A stretch of DNA of 64,000 nucleotides, from the NCBI RefSeq assembly GCF_003719305.1, contig NZ_RARC01000023.1:1-64000 (forward strand). Direction: 5' to 3'. Position numbers and translations under genes: made by a program. This stretch comes from Mycolicibacterium stellerae. Lineage in GTDB: Bacteria > Actinomycetota > Actinomycetes > Mycobacteriales > Mycobacteriaceae. Below the pieces are notes generated by a model. It was given only the letters and a program-made list of their open reading frames with translations, was not told the origin of the DNA and did not search any database. The number at the start of each line of letters is the position of its first letter. Positions within the stretch are counted from its first letter, which is position 1. This document shows, in pieces, positions 53,145-63,309 of the stretch.

Positions 53145-55193
53145 TCAGGGACTCGCGGTGTCCATGGCGGTCGCCGGCTTCCTGGCCACCTTCAGGATCG
53201 GCGCGCCTGCGCTCACCACACCTGAGGCGACCGGTTCCACGGACGCGAACTTCTTGCCGTTCAAAACGATCACGGGGGTGACCAACGAATACCCGGCGTC
53301 CTCAATCACCTTGCGGTCGAACATGACCAGTGGAGTGCCGACGGTGACCCTGTCACCCTTGTTGACCTTCACATCGAAACCCTCGCCCTTGAGTTGAACG
53401 GTGTCGATGCCGACGTGGATGAGGACTTCGATACCGCCGTCGAGCACAAGGCCGAACGCGTGACCTGTCGGCTGTGCTGCGACGACGATTCCGTTCCCGG
53501 GGGAGTACGCGGTGCGACCGGAAGGCATTATGGCGACGCCGGGACCCATGGTGCCTTTACTGAACACCGGGTCCGGCACCTCGGCCAGCGGTACGACCGT
53601 GCCGTCGAGCGGCGACGCGATCTCGGTGGTAACGCCGCTGTCCCCGACGGACGTGATTTCCGAACCGGCGGCCACAGTCGCGGCACTGGCCGAGGCAGAC
53701 GTGGTCTGCAGACCTGCCACGGCCACCCGGTCAGCCTCGAATTCCGCCTCTTGTTCGGGGTTGCGGTAGCCGGAGAGGATCACCAGGGTCATCGCGGTGA
53801 CGAACGCCGCGGCGACCGCGATCGCGTACAGCGCCATATTGCTGAACGCCGGAATAGTCAGCAGCGACGTGAACACGAACGCTTGGGTCTTGACGCCACC
53901 GCCGATGCCGATGATGATCCCGCCCACCAGACAGCCGACCAGCATTCGGGGGTAAATCCGTTTGAACCGCAAGTGAATGCCGTACAGCGACGGTTCGGAT
54001 ATGCCGCCGAGCAAACCCGCGGCAAGGGCCCCGATCGCTGTCTGCCGCATTGGTATGTCACGTTCCCGCCAGGACAGGTACAGCACCCCGGCGGTGGCGC
54101 CGAAGCAGGCGAAATTCCACGCACCCATCGGACCCTGGATGTAGTCGTAGCCAAGGGTCTGGATGTTCAGCAGCATGATCGCGTTGATCGGCCAGTGCAG
54201 GCCCAGCGGCACCATGAACGGGTAGGCCAGCGGGATGACGATGGCGAAGATGAACGGGGATATGTCGTTGATCGACTTCAGCACGTTGGCCAGGCCGGCA
54301 CCGGCGTAGACGCCAATCGGCCCGATCAGGAAGGCCGTCAGCGGGATCATGATCAGCATCGACAAGAACGGTACGAAGATGAGCTGAATGTTTTCCGGGA
54401 TGATCTTCTTCAGGGTCTTGTACAACAGGCCAAGCACCGCGGCCATCAGCAGCGGCGGAAACACCTGTGAGCTGTAGTTGAACACCGTGAGCGGCAGACC
54501 GAAAATTTGCACGATGTCGACTTCGGAGCTGAAGACCACGACCTTGTGCGAGACGTCCTCAAGCGCGGCGAACCCTGGCAGCATGACGACGGCCATGATC
54601 GCGAACCCGACCCAGGGGTCCGCGTTCAGCTTCTTCGCGGCGTTGTAGGCGACCATCAACGGCAGGAATACGAACACGGACTGCCAGCACAGGTTGATGA
54701 ACTGCCAGGACGGCGACAGTTCGACGCGCGGGTCGGCCCAGTTCGGGATGACGCCCAATGTGCTCATCAGCGACATGAACGTGATGAACAGCGACGCACC
54801 CAGCAGTGCACCCAGGATCGGCCGGAACGAGTCGGAGAGAAACTCGAACAACGAGTCGAGCCAGGCGAACTTCCCACGCGGGCCCTTGGCGCGGGCGGCG
54901 GCCTTGATGGACGCCGCGTCGTCACCCCCGCCGCCGCCACGATTGGCCATCGCCGGCAACGCCATGATGTCGTTGAAGACGGTCTGGACGCCGCCGCCGA
55001 TGACGACCTGGTACCGATTGCCGGCCTGGGACACGACGCCCAGCACGCCGGGCACCGCTTCGACGTCCGATTGCTGGATGCTCGAGGAATCCCTGAGCTG
55101 GAAACGCAGCCGCGTCGCGCAGTACGTCAGGTCCTCGATGTTGTCGGCTCCACCGACACTCTCCACTATCGCTGCCGCCGCGTTCGACACCAT
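53145..55193 (-). CDS. PTS permease, glucose/beta-glucoside-type EIIBCA
   Basis: Sugar-specific phosphotransferase permease of 682 residues with domains in order B-C-A. EIIB phospho-cysteine Cys25 is in T-Y-C-A-T-R-L-R-F. EIIC (about 110-470) has ten or so helices with G-G-I-S-E-P-S-L-Y-G. The EIIA active histidine, near residue 593, is in V-L-I-H-V-G-I-D-T-V-Q-L-K-G-E-G-F. It phosphorylates its sugar during uptake. No EI, HPr, antiterminator or sugar hydrolase gene is near. The ATG at 55193 has AAGGGG upstream, and a small palindrome ACCAGTGGT (55213-55221) may bind a regulator. Confidence 0.93.
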   Translation of the reverse strand: MVSNAAAAIVESVGGADNIEDLTYCATRLRFQLRDSSSIQQSDVEAVPGVLGVVSQAGNRYQVVIGGGVQTVFNDIMALPAMANRGGGGGDDAASIKAAARAKGPRGKFAWLDSLFEFLSDSFRPILGALLGASLFITFMSLMSTLGVIPNWADPRVELSPSWQFINLCWQSVFVFLPLMVAYNAAKKLNADPWVGFAIMAVVMLPGFAALEDVSHKVVVFSSEVDIVQIFGLPLTVFNYSSQVFPPLLMAAVLGLLYKTLKKIIPENIQLIFVPFLSMLIMIPLTAFLIGPIGVYAGAGLANVLKSINDISPFIFAIVIPLAYPFMVPLGLHWPINAIMLLNIQTLGYDYIQGPMGAWNFACFGATAGVLYLSWRERDIPMRQTAIGALAAGLLGGISEPSLYGIHLRFKRIYPRMLVGCLVGGIIIGIGGGVKTQAFVFTSLLTIPAFSNMALYAIAVAAAFVTAMTLVILSGYRNPEQEAEFEADRVAVAGLQTTSASASAATVAAGSEITSVGDSGVTTEIASPLDGTVVPLAEVPDPVFSKGTMGPGVAIMPSGRTAYSPGNGIVVAAQPTGHAFGLVLDGGIEVLIHVGIDTVQLKGEGFDVKVNKGDRVTVGTPLVMFDRKVIEDAGYSLVTPVIVLNGKKFASVEPVASGVVSAGAPILKVARKPATAMDTASP

Positions 55194-55321
55194 GGGAACC
55201 CCTTAAATGTTCACCAGTGGTAACGCTCGACTTTGGCCGCACTGTGCGACGGGACGCGAGCGCTGCCCGCTGGCGGTGATGTTATCGACGCCGGGGTTGA
55301 CGTGGACCGAAATGGACTTCC

Positions 55322-55470
55322 TGGCGACGATGCTGCCGTTTGCGCCATGGCTTCCGTTCGCGCACGACGGCGTGATCAGCTCGCTGCGCACCTACAGCCC
55401 GTCGGCCCTGCGCGGCGGCCTGTTCAGCCCCCGGGTCGCCGTCGTGAGCCGCCGGCCTCAGTCCATGTAG
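55322..55470 (+). pseudogene. partial methyltransferase copy
   Basis: A 3' fragment of the gene ending at 53120, with the same stop codon position (TAG 55468-55470). It lacks the N-terminal 193 codons and, within the copied part, 15 codons (A-L-A-A-H-A-D-P-S-I-D-I-E-L-R) lost in frame between CTGCGCG repeats. Val in the intact copy is Ala here (F-A-H-D-G). There is no start signal, so it is not expected to be translated. Confidence 0.85.
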
Positions 55471-55491
55471 CGGCGGTGGTGGCCCCAGTCG
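55322..55491 (+). repeat. duplicated methyltransferase 3' end, deleted copy
   Basis: 170 bp matching 52927-53141 with a few substitutions and one 45-bp deletion. Its right end runs into the 3' end of the CD225-like gene (stop at 55458-55460). That gene therefore has its own 3' end here, and the intact copy at 52927-53141 carries a remnant of the same end. Confidence 0.9.
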
Positions 55492-55805
55492 CCGCCCTGC
55501 GAGATCAACACGAGCACGAAGATCGCGTAGAAGATCACGAACAACAGCAAGAGGGCGCCTGCGAGCCACAGCGACAACTGGCCGAGCCTTCGCGCCCGGT
55601 CCGATGCGTACTGCGCGCCTGCATAGTTGCCCGCCGCCCACAGCGGATAGACGTTGAACGCATGGGTGAACGCAGAAAACGACAGAGGCCAGAAGAACAG
55701 CACGGCGGCGACGGCCCAGCCCGCGTTGTGCGGCGGCGGGCCGACCGGCGGTGCGGTGGCCGGCGCCTGCGCCTGCGGCGCAGTGGTGGGTTCGGATTCA
55801 GTCAT
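55458..55805 (-). CDS. CD225/dispanin-like small membrane protein
   Basis: Protein of 115 residues. A proline/alanine/glutamine-rich head (about 1-28) precedes two membrane helices (about 29-48 and 78-102) joined by the loop Y-P-L-W-A-A-G-N-Y-A-G-A-Q-Y-A-S-D-R-A-R-R. This is the layout of bacterial CD225/dispanin (interferon-induced transmembrane-like) proteins, whose function is unknown. Its last codons and stop are antisense to the methyltransferase 3' copy, an overlap that was presumably the original arrangement before the PTS gene came in. Confidence 0.82.
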   Translation of the reverse strand: MTESEPTTAPQAQAPATAPPVGPPPHNAGWAVAAVLFFWPLSFSAFTHAFNVYPLWAAGNYAGAQYASDRARRLGQLSLWLAGALLLLFVIFYAIFVLVLISQGGDWGHHRRYMD

Positions 55806-55909
55806 TTCAGGCTCCCCAGTCGATGATTGGCGACAACTCCGAAGGTACCCGTGCGGGGATATGCCCGATTTCCTTGCGCCCGCGTCATCGACCCTGTTGC
55901 ATCGGCTCT

Positions 55910-57388
55910 GTGGGCGAAGAAGTGAAGCAGACCGACTTCAGTCGCGCGCACCGCCGCGAATACCGACGCAAGGTGCAATTGTGCCTCGACGTGTTCGAGA
56001 CGATGCTGGCCCGCTCGAGTTTCGAATTCGAGCGCCCATTGACCGGCATGGAAATCGAATGCAACCTCGTCGACGCCGACTACCAGCCCGCGATGAGCAA
56101 CTCAGAAGTGCTGGCTTCCATCGCCGATCCGGCGTACCAAACCGAATTGGGCGCCTACAACATCGAATTCAACGTCCCGCCCCGACCGCTGCCGGGACGG
56201 GCGGCCTTGGACCTGGAATCCGAAGTCCGTGGCAGCCTCAACGCCGCCGAGTCGAAGGCGAGTTCCAGCGGCTCGCACATCGTGATGATCGGCATTCTGC
56301 CGACCTTGATGCCCGAACACCTAACCGGTGACTGGATGAGCGAATCCACCCGGTACCAAGCCCTCAACGACTCGATCTTCTATGCCCGCGGCGAGGACAT
56401 CCAGATCGACATCGCGGGACCCGAACGGCTCAGCTTGCAGGCCGCGTCCATCGCACCCGAATCCGCTTGTACGAGCATGCAACTGCACCTGCAGGTGTCG
56501 CCGGAAGACTTCGCGAAGAATTGGAACGCTGCGCAGGTGATCGCCGGCCCACAGTTGGCGTTGGGCGCCAACTCGCCGTACTTCTTCGGACATCAGCTGT
56601 GGTCGGAGACGCGGATCGAACTGTTCGCCCAGGCCACCGACACCCGCCCGGACGAGCTTAAGGCCCAAGGTGTGCGGCCACGCGTCTGGTTCGGTGAACG
56701 GTGGATCACGTCGATCTTCGATCTGTTCGAGGAGAACGTCCGCTACTTTCCGTCGCTGTTGCCCGAGCTGTCCGATGAGGACCCGGTCGCCGAACTCGCC
56801 GACGGGCGCACGCCGACGCTTCCGGAGCTGCGGCTGCACAACGGCACGATCTACCGGTGGAACAGGCCGGTGTACGACGTCGTCGACGGCCGACCCCACC
56901 TGCGGGTCGAGAACCGCGTGCTGCCCGCGGGCCCGACGGTCGTCGACATGATGGCCAACTCGGCCTTCTATTACGGCATCCTGCGCAGCCTGTCCGAGGA
57001 GGACCGGCCGCTGTGGACGAAGATGAGTTTCGCTGCCGCACATCAGAATTTCCTCGAGGCCGCCCAACACGGAATGGATGCCAGGCTGTACTGGCCCGGC
57101 CTCGGCGAGGTGACGCCTGACGAACTGGTCCTGCGTCAGTTGTTGCCGATGGCCCGCGACGGTCTTCGCAGCTGGGGCGTGTCCAGCGAGGTCTCCGACC
57201 GGTATCTCGGTGTCATCGAGGGCCGTGCCAAGACGGGGCGCAACGGGTCGGTCTGGCAGGTGGAGACGGTGCGGGCGTTGCAGGAACGCGGTATGGCGCG
57301 GCCCGCGGCGCTGGCCGAGATGTTGCGGCTGTACTGCGAACGGATGCACAGCAACGAGCCCGTGCACACATGGGAGATCAGCGGATGA
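55910..57388 (+). CDS. glutamate-cysteine ligase-like protein (Rv3698-like)
   Basis: ATP-grasp-like carboxylate-amine ligase of the GCS2/YbdK type, 492 residues. The N-terminal G-M-E-I-E-C-N-L-V-D strand and the L-N-A-A-E-S-K-A segment are typical, and the later N-R-V-L-P-A-G-P-T region closes the active site. It is separate from EgtA at the window end and probably makes a gamma-glutamyl or related amide of unknown acceptor. GTG at 55910 is preferred; GTG at 55922 is possible. Its TGA overlaps the next ATG. Confidence 0.83.
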   Translation: MGEEVKQTDFSRAHRREYRRKVQLCLDVFETMLARSSFEFERPLTGMEIECNLVDADYQPAMSNSEVLASIADPAYQTELGAYNIEFNVPPRPLPGRAALDLESEVRGSLNAAESKASSSGSHIVMIGILPTLMPEHLTGDWMSESTRYQALNDSIFYARGEDIQIDIAGPERLSLQAASIAPESACTSMQLHLQVSPEDFAKNWNAAQVIAGPQLALGANSPYFFGHQLWSETRIELFAQATDTRPDELKAQGVRPRVWFGERWITSIFDLFEENVRYFPSLLPELSDEDPVAELADGRTPTLPELRLHNGTIYRWNRPVYDVVDGRPHLRVENRVLPAGPTVVDMMANSAFYYGILRSLSEEDRPLWTKMSFAAAHQNFLEAAQHGMDARLYWPGLGEVTPDELVLRQLLPMARDGLRSWGVSSEVSDRYLGVIEGRAKTGRNGSVWQVETVRALQERGMARPAALAEMLRLYCERMHSNEPVHTWEISG

Positions 57389-57825
57389 GAACCGCGTGCC
57401 GGTTGCTCATTGTGACGGTGCTGGCCGCCGCGCTGACGGCATGCCAGGCCAGCAGGGAGGCCGAAGCCGATCCCGTGGAATTCGCTCTGGGCCAACAGTT
57501 CCCGCTGACCGCAGGGCAGGAGGCGACGATCGCAGGCGAGAACCTGCGGGTGCGCTTCACCGACGTGCTCGAAGACTCGCGGTGTCCGACCGAGGTCGAA
57601 TGCTTCTGGACCGGGCAGGCCCGCATCGCAATCGCGGTCCAGCCGGCCGGACGCGCGGCAACGACCGTGGACTTCAACACCAACCCTGCACCTGGCCAGA
57701 ACGTGCAGACCGCTGACGTCGACGGCTACACGATCGCGTTGAAATCCCTTGACCCGTACCCGCGAACGCCCGACGACGGCACCGCATTCGAGGACTACAC
57801 GGCGACGCTGGTGGTGGGGCGCTAA
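57385..57825 (+). CDS. small lipoprotein
   Basis: Exported lipoprotein of 146 residues. Signal peptide with lipobox L-T-A-C (lipid Cys20), then a beta-rich domain with V-R-F-T-D-V-L-E-D-S-R-C-P and E-C-F-W-T-G-Q-A, a Cys pair likely bonded. Function unknown. The ATG overlaps the ligase stop (ATGA), so it is co-translated with it. Its own TAA overlaps the convergent dctA stop. Confidence 0.82.
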   Translation: MRTACRLLIVTVLAAALTACQASREAEADPVEFALGQQFPLTAGQEATIAGENLRVRFTDVLEDSRCPTEVECFWTGQARIAIAVQPAGRAATTVDFNTNPAPGQNVQTADVDGYTIALKSLDPYPRTPDDGTAFEDYTATLVVGR

Positions 57826-59198
57826 GGAGCGGCGGCGGCCTTCGCGGGCTCTTTGTCCTCGGTCGGCTCGTCGTCCTCGTCGATCATCGTCCGTTCGTCG
57901 AACGGGATGTCGCCGTCGAGCACGTTGTGCACCCGGTCGCCGTTCATGGAGTTGGTCCACGTGCCCACCAGCAGGGTGGCCACCGCGTTGCCGGAGAAGT
58001 TGGTGACCGCGCGGGCCTCGGACATGAACCGGTCGATGCCGACGATGATCCCGACGCCGTCGAGCAGATCGGGGCGGTGGCTCTGCAGGCCTGCGGCCAG
58101 CGTCGCCAGCCCCGCGCCGCTGACCCCTGCGGCCCCCTTGGACGCGATGATCATGAACGCGAGCAGACCCAACTGTTCGGGGATCGACATCGGGGTGCCC
58201 ATCGCATCGGCGATGAACAGCGACGCCATCGTCAGGTAGATGGCCGTGCCGTCCAGGTTGAACGAATAGCCGGTCGGCACAACGATTCCCACCGTCGCCG
58301 GCTCGACACCCGCGTGCTCCATCTTGGCGATCAGCCGCGGCAGCGCGGACTCCGACGAGGAGGTCGCGACGATCAACAGGTACTCGCGGGCCAGATAGCG
58401 CACCAGCTTGAATATCGACACCCGGGTGACCATCCACAGCAGCGCACCGAGCACACCGAACACGAAGATGAGGCAGGTGAGATAGAACGCCAGCATCAGC
58501 ACAGCGAGCTGGACGACCGCGTCGAACCCGGTGGCGCCGACCACCTCGGCGATGGCACCGAACGCGCCGATCGGCGCTATCCAAAGCACACCGATGAGGA
58601 TGCGGAAGACCAGTTTCTGCAGCAGCTCGATGCCGCGTAACAGCGGCACCCCCGAGCTGCCCATCATTTGGATCGCGAAGCCGACGAGCAACGCCACGAA
58701 GAGCGCCTGCAGCACGTTGCCCTCGGTCAGTGCGGAGAACAGCGTCGTCGGGATGATGTCGGAGAAGAACTCCATTGGGCCGCCCTCGGAGGCGGCCTCC
58801 CCTGCCAGTTCGGCGCCCTTGCTCGGATCGGAGGGGATGTTGAGACCGGTTCCCGGGCTGATCAGGTTGCCGACGACCAGGCCGATGGCCAGCGCGACCG
58901 TCGACATCGCCAGGAAGTAGGCGAGTGCAAGCCCGCCGACCTTGCCGACCGCGGTCGCCTTGAGCTTGCCGATGCCGATCACCACGGTGCAGAAGATGAC
59001 CGGGATGATCATCATCTTGATCAGCTTGACGAACAGCTCGCCGAGCACGCCGAGCGACTTACCAAGGTCCGGCGCGACCAGGCCGACGATGATGCCGGCG
59101 ACGACGCCGATGATCACCAGGATGTAGAGCCAGTGGGTGCGGTCCCGCTTTTGCTTCTTCGGCTTCTCGTCGCGCTCGACATCGACGTGCTCGGTCAT
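57822..59198 (-). CDS. dctA: cation:dicarboxylate symporter (DctA type)
   Basis: Secondary transporter of 458 residues of the DAACS family, importing C4-dicarboxylates such as succinate, fumarate or malate with cations. Eight helices and two re-entrant loops are visible, including the serine-rich S-S-S-E-S-A-L-P and the N-L-D-G-T signature. The C-terminal tail is acidic and lysine-rich. It stands alone, convergent with the lipoprotein and in front of the ergothioneine operon on the same strand (49 bp from egtE). Confidence 0.9.
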   Translation of the reverse strand: MTEHVDVERDEKPKKQKRDRTHWLYILVIIGVVAGIIVGLVAPDLGKSLGVLGELFVKLIKMMIIPVIFCTVVIGIGKLKATAVGKVGGLALAYFLAMSTVALAIGLVVGNLISPGTGLNIPSDPSKGAELAGEAASEGGPMEFFSDIIPTTLFSALTEGNVLQALFVALLVGFAIQMMGSSGVPLLRGIELLQKLVFRILIGVLWIAPIGAFGAIAEVVGATGFDAVVQLAVLMLAFYLTCLIFVFGVLGALLWMVTRVSIFKLVRYLAREYLLIVATSSSESALPRLIAKMEHAGVEPATVGIVVPTGYSFNLDGTAIYLTMASLFIADAMGTPMSIPEQLGLLAFMIIASKGAAGVSGAGLATLAAGLQSHRPDLLDGVGIIVGIDRFMSEARAVTNFSGNAVATLLVGTWTNSMNGDRVHNVLDGDIPFDERTMIDEDDEPTEDKEPAKAAAAP

Positions 59199-59247
59199 GG
59201 TCGGCCCCTTAGTGTCGTGCCTGTGGGGTAACCAGAAGTGGGCTGTG

Positions 59248-60375
59248 TCACACCTCGGATGTCGCAGCTACCAGGGCTTCGGCGAATATCTCCAGGTCGT
59301 CGGCGGTGGTGTCGACATGCGGCGACACCCGCAGCACCGGCGCAGCCATCTCGAACGGCGCGCGCTGCACCTCGGCGTAGGTGGTGACGATCCCACGTTC
59401 GGCGATGAGCCACGCCCGGACGCGCTGCGGGTCTGCACCCGCGGTCGCTTGCAGCGTGGTGATCGCCGTCGGCTCATCGACGGGCTCGACGACCCGCCAC
59501 CCGTCGACGTCGGCCAAAGTCGTCCTGGTCAATCGCCCCAGCTCGGCCAGCACGGCGCGGATGTTCTCCGGTCCCGCCGCGAGGTTCTCACCGAGTGCGA
59601 CCGAAAGCCCAACGCGCGCAGCGAGATTTGCCTCACCGTGCTCGAGGCTCTGCATGACCGTGAACGGCAGGTTCCATTCCGGTGGAGGCAACCGCGGCCG
59701 AAGACGCTCGGCCAGTGCCGGTGTGATCGCCAGCATGCCAACACCGCGCGGGCCTGCGATCCACTTGCGCGACGACGAGTAGACGGCGTCGGCGCCCACC
59801 GCACAGTCGATGTGTCCGAAAGCCTGGGCAGCGTCGATCACCAACGGCAGTCCCACGCCGTGGCACACCTCGGCGAGCTCGCGGGCGGGCTGGACGATTC
59901 CACGGTGGCTGGCCAGCGCGGTCAGGTGCACCAACCCGGGCGGACTGACGGCCAGCGCCGTGGCGGCCTCATCGACCACCAGGCGTCCGGTCCGGTCGGC
60001 CGGCAGGACGCGCACATCGAAGCCGTTCGCCGCCATCACCGCGAGGTTCGGCCCGTATTCACCGGGCAGACATGCCACGGTGCGCGGCCCCGTCCAGCTG
60101 CTCAATAGCAGGTCGAGGGCGTGATTGGCGCCGGTGGTGAAGACGACGTCGGACGCCGTCATCCCGGTCAGCACCGCGATCGCCGAGCGGCCGGCGTCGA
60201 TGACGGGCGCGGCGGCCGCCGCGGCGACATATCCGCCGACTTCGGCCTCGTGCCTGGCGTGCTGGGTGGCGGCGTCGATGACCGCCAAGCTCTGCCGCGA
60301 GCACGCGCCGCTGTCCAGGTGCAGGCCCGCCACCTTCGGCCGGGCGGCCCGCCACCGGTCCGCGAGCACGGTCAT
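59248..60375 (-). CDS. egtE: ergothioneine C-S lyase EgtE
   Basis: PLP-dependent C-S lyase of 375 residues that cleaves the hercynylcysteine sulfoxide to ergothioneine, the last step of the pathway. The PLP lysine lies in [10 protein letters not shown], and the aspartate of [10 protein letters not shown] binds the cofactor. The ATG at 60375 overlaps the egtD stop (ATGA); the open frame upstream overlaps egtD and is a shadow. It is the last gene of the egt operon. Confidence 0.92.
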   Translation of the reverse strand: MTVLADRWRAARPKVAGLHLDSGACSRQSLAVIDAATQHARHEAEVGGYVAAAAAAPVIDAGRSAIAVLTGMTASDVVFTTGANHALDLLLSSWTGPRTVACLPGEYGPNLAVMAANGFDVRVLPADRTGRLVVDEAATALAVSPPGLVHLTALASHRGIVQPARELAEVCHGVGLPLVIDAAQAFGHIDCAVGADAVYSSSRKWIAGPRGVGMLAITPALAERLRPRLPPPEWNLPFTVMQSLEHGEANLAARVGLSVALGENLAAGPENIRAVLAELGRLTRTTLADVDGWRVVEPVDEPTAITTLQATAGADPQRVRAWLIAERGIVTTYAEVQRAPFEMAAPVLRVSPHVDTTADDLEIFAEALVAATSEV

Positions 60376-61337
60376 CGCGTGGACAGCGACAGCCCGAAGT
60401 CTCCCGCGCGATCGGTCCACCAATGCGTGCGTCGCAGGCCCGCGGCGGCCAACTCCTCCGCCACGCGCTCCTGGCGGAACTTGCATGACACCTCGGTGAG
60501 CATCTCCTCGCCCGCGGCGAAGTCGACGGTCAGATCCAGCGCCGCGACGCGAACCCGTTGCGCCGAGCTTGCCCGCAGCCACATCTCGATGCGTTCCTCG
60601 TCGGCGTTCCACCGCGCCACATGGTCGAAGCGCCCGAGGTCGAAGTCGGCGTCGAGCTCACGGTTGACCACCGCCAGCACATTGCGGTTGAACCGCGCCG
60701 TGACACCCGCGCTGTCGTCATAGGCGCGGACCAACCGGCCGGTGTCCTTGACCAGGTCGGTGCCGAGCAGGAGGCTGTCGCCCTGCGCAAGCGCGTCGGA
60801 CAGCGCCGAAAGGAACTCGGCGCGCGGGCCGGGCGTCAGATTGCCGATCGTGGACCCGAGGAACACGACGAGCCGCCTGCCGACGCGAGGGATCTTGCCG
60901 AGATGCTCCTCGAAATCGCCACATACGGCGTCGATCTCGATCCCCGGATACTCGTCGAGGATGGCCGAACTGGCGGCCTGCAGCATCCCGGCGTCGACGT
61001 CGAACGGGATGAAGCGGCGCAGTGCTCCGGTGTCGCGCAGTGCGCTGAGCAGCAGCCTGGTCTTCTCCGAGGTGCCGCTGCCGAGCTCCACGAGGGTATC
61101 CGCGCCGGATGCGGCGGCGATCTCCGCCGCATGGTCGCGGAGGATCTGCGCCTCGGTCCTTGTCGGGTAGTACTCCGGCAGCCGGGTGATCTGGTCGAAC
61201 AGGTCGCTGCCGACCGAATCATAGAACCACTTGGGCGGCAACGTTTTCGGTGTCTGCGTGAGGCCGCCGTAGACATCGCGGCGCAGCGCCTGTGCTGCGG
61301 AGTCAGCCGCGAGATGGTTGGACAGCGACAGTGTCAT
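60372..61337 (-). CDS. egtD: L-histidine N-alpha-methyltransferase EgtD
   Basis: SAM-dependent enzyme of 321 residues that trimethylates histidine to hercynine, the first committed step. The SAM motif is [12 protein letters not shown], with Y-Y-P-T-R-T-E before it and [10 protein letters not shown] after it. Both ends overlap the neighbouring egtC and egtE genes, indicating one polycistronic message. Confidence 0.94.
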   Translation of the reverse strand: MTLSLSNHLAADSAAQALRRDVYGGLTQTPKTLPPKWFYDSVGSDLFDQITRLPEYYPTRTEAQILRDHAAEIAAASGADTLVELGSGTSEKTRLLLSALRDTGALRRFIPFDVDAGMLQAASSAILDEYPGIEIDAVCGDFEEHLGKIPRVGRRLVVFLGSTIGNLTPGPRAEFLSALSDALAQGDSLLLGTDLVKDTGRLVRAYDDSAGVTARFNRNVLAVVNRELDADFDLGRFDHVARWNADEERIEMWLRASSAQRVRVAALDLTVDFAAGEEMLTEVSCKFRQERVAEELAAAGLRRTHWWTDRAGDFGLSLSTR

Positions 61338-62029
61338 TCCGATCCTTTCAGCGCGGTCAGGTCCACGCGGGAGTCAGTGACCGCGACGAGGTGGCGGTCG
61401 GGGATCTCTTGCCAGTCCTCGTGGTCGTCGAATGGTTCACTGGCAAGCACCACGCCCTCGTCACGCCGGAGCAGAAACAGGGTGTCACCCCATGTGGTGG
61501 CGCGCAGTTCAGATCCGTTGCCTGCCAAAATGTTCAGCCTGGCATTGGGGTCAGCCGCCGCAATCTCGTGGATGGTATCGCCGAGTGCGTCGAGACCGCG
61601 TTCGAAGATCAGCGCGGCCAGCAGCGCACTGTCATTGGTCGATTCGGCCGCCGCGGACGCGGGCAGCACGGCGCGATCCACCAGACCGTTGTGCGACAGC
61701 AGCCACCGTCCATCGCTGAACGGCGCCGATGCCGACGCCTCGATCGGCATCCCGACACTCGCCGAGCGCACCGCGGCCACCACGCAGCCGCTGCGCAGTA
61801 CCGGCGCCACCGACGCAAACGACGCATCGCCCCATAGCGGAGCAGCGCTGCGCCAACGCCGTGGTGCGGCGTCTTCGTCGAAGAACCCGACGCCCCAGCC
61901 GTCGGCGTTCATCAGCCCGTGCTTCTGCCGTCGCGGCGAATACGACTGCACCAGTAGGCCATACAGGGGATCCAGCACGAGTGATGCCACCGAACGCGGC
62001 TCACCCAGCCAGCCAAGGTGGCGACACAT
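61334..62029 (-). CDS. egtC: gamma-glutamyl hercynylcysteine S-oxide amidohydrolase EgtC
   Basis: Class II glutamine-amidotransferase-fold hydrolase of 231 residues that removes the gamma-glutamyl group from the EgtB product. The nucleophile Cys2 follows the initiator Met (M-C-R-H-L-G-W-L-G). S-H-N-G-L-V-D is the conserved substrate loop. The ATG at 62029 shares one base with the egtB stop (TGATG). Its TGA overlaps egtD. Confidence 0.93.
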   Translation of the reverse strand: MCRHLGWLGEPRSVASLVLDPLYGLLVQSYSPRRQKHGLMNADGWGVGFFDEDAAPRRWRSAAPLWGDASFASVAPVLRSGCVVAAVRSASVGMPIEASASAPFSDGRWLLSHNGLVDRAVLPASAAAESTNDSALLAALIFERGLDALGDTIHEIAAADPNARLNILAGNGSELRATTWGDTLFLLRRDEGVVLASEPFDDHEDWQEIPDRHLVAVTDSRVDLTALKGSE

Positions 62030-63309
62030 CAGACGTCCCAGGCCAATCGCAGCCCGCTGAAGATCTGCCTGCGGATCGGGTGGTCCCAGTTGCGGAAGCT
62101 CGGCCGAATGATGTCTGCTGCGACCGCCCACGAACCGCCGCGCAACACCTTGTAGTCGCCGTCGAAGAACGGCTGGCTGTACAGCTCGTAGAGCATCGGT
62201 GTGAACCCCGGCCATGGCCGCAGTGGAGACGACGTCCACTCCCATACGTCACCGAGCATCTGCTCGGCGCCGTATGCCGATGCACCTGTCGGGTACGCGC
62301 CGACCGGAGCGGGGCGCAGGGCGTCCCCGTCGAGGTTGGTGAACGCACTGGTGGGTTCGGATGCGCCCCAAGGGAATCGACGCCGCGCGCCGACGTCTGG
62401 ATCCCATGCGCACGCCTTCTCCCACTCGACCTCGGTGGGAAGCCGCGCGCCTGCCCACGCCGCGAATGCCTCCGCCTCGAAGTACGTGACGTGCTGCACG
62501 GGCTCGTCGGCCGGAATGTCCTCCACGTGGCCGAACCGGGTCCGGGTGCCGTCAGCGTTCCAGAACTGCGGAGCCGTCAATCCCGCCTGCTCGCAATGTG
62601 TCCAACCACGTTGCGACCACCAGCGCGGCTGCCGGTAGCCGCCGTCGTCGACGAACTGCCGCCATTCGCCGTTGGTCACCGGCACCCGGCCGATTCGGAA
62701 GGCGGGCACATCGACGATGTGGGCGGGCCGCTCGTTGTCCAGCGAATGGGGCTCGGTCACCGCGTCTACGCCGAGGACGAACGGGCCGCCGGGCACCAGC
62801 ACCGATGTCCCGGCCACATCCGGCCTACCCGGCGGAAGCGCGGTGCCGTGGTCGAGCAGGGCGGGACCCGTCCGCAGATTCAACGCCTGCATCATCGTTT
62901 CGTCGTGCTGGTTTTCGTGGCTGATCACCAGGCCGAAGTTGAACTCCGCCTCGACGTCGTCGTCGGTGAGCGCGTCAAGGGTGTCGAGCGCCTTGTTGCG
63001 CACCGTCGCACAGAACATCCGCGCATCCGACGGCGGCAGAAGCGGCAGGTCGACCCGGCTGGCGCGGGAGTTCTCGAACGCGTCGTAGAGGCGTTCGACG
63101 TCGGGCGTCAACATGCCCGGCCGGTGCGGATCATTACCGCGCAGCAGCCACAGCTCTTCCTGCCATCCGATATGCGCGAGATCCCACAACAGAGGGCTCA
63201 TCAACGGGTCGTACTGCCGGTGCAGTTCCGCGTCGTCGAACTCGACCAGCCGCAGCGTGCGATCGCGCGCCTTGGTCAGCCGGCGCGCCAGCGTTTCGCG
63301 TGAGGTCAC
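62029..63309 (-). CDS. egtB: hercynine oxygenase EgtB
   Basis: Iron-dependent sulfoxide synthase of 426 residues that joins hercynine to gamma-glutamylcysteine. The N-terminal DinB-like domain carries His ligands: one in W-D-L-A-H-I-G-W and two in H-E-N-Q-H-D-E. The C-terminal FGE/sulfatase-modifying domain (about 170-425) contains [10 protein letters not shown]. The GTG at 63309 overlaps the egtA stop. Confidence 0.93.
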   Translation of the reverse strand: MTSRETLARRLTKARDRTLRLVEFDDAELHRQYDPLMSPLLWDLAHIGWQEELWLLRGNDPHRPGMLTPDVERLYDAFENSRASRVDLPLLPPSDARMFCATVRNKALDTLDALTDDDVEAEFNFGLVISHENQHDETMMQALNLRTGPALLDHGTALPPGRPDVAGTSVLVPGGPFVLGVDAVTEPHSLDNERPAHIVDVPAFRIGRVPVTNGEWRQFVDDGGYRQPRWWSQRGWTHCEQAGLTAPQFWNADGTRTRFGHVEDIPADEPVQHVTYFEAEAFAAWAGARLPTEVEWEKACAWDPDVGARRRFPWGASEPTSAFTNLDGDALRPAPVGAYPTGASAYGAEQMLGDVWEWTSSPLRPWPGFTPMLYELYSQPFFDGDYKVLRGGSWAVAADIIRPSFRNWDHPIRRQIFSGLRLAWDV

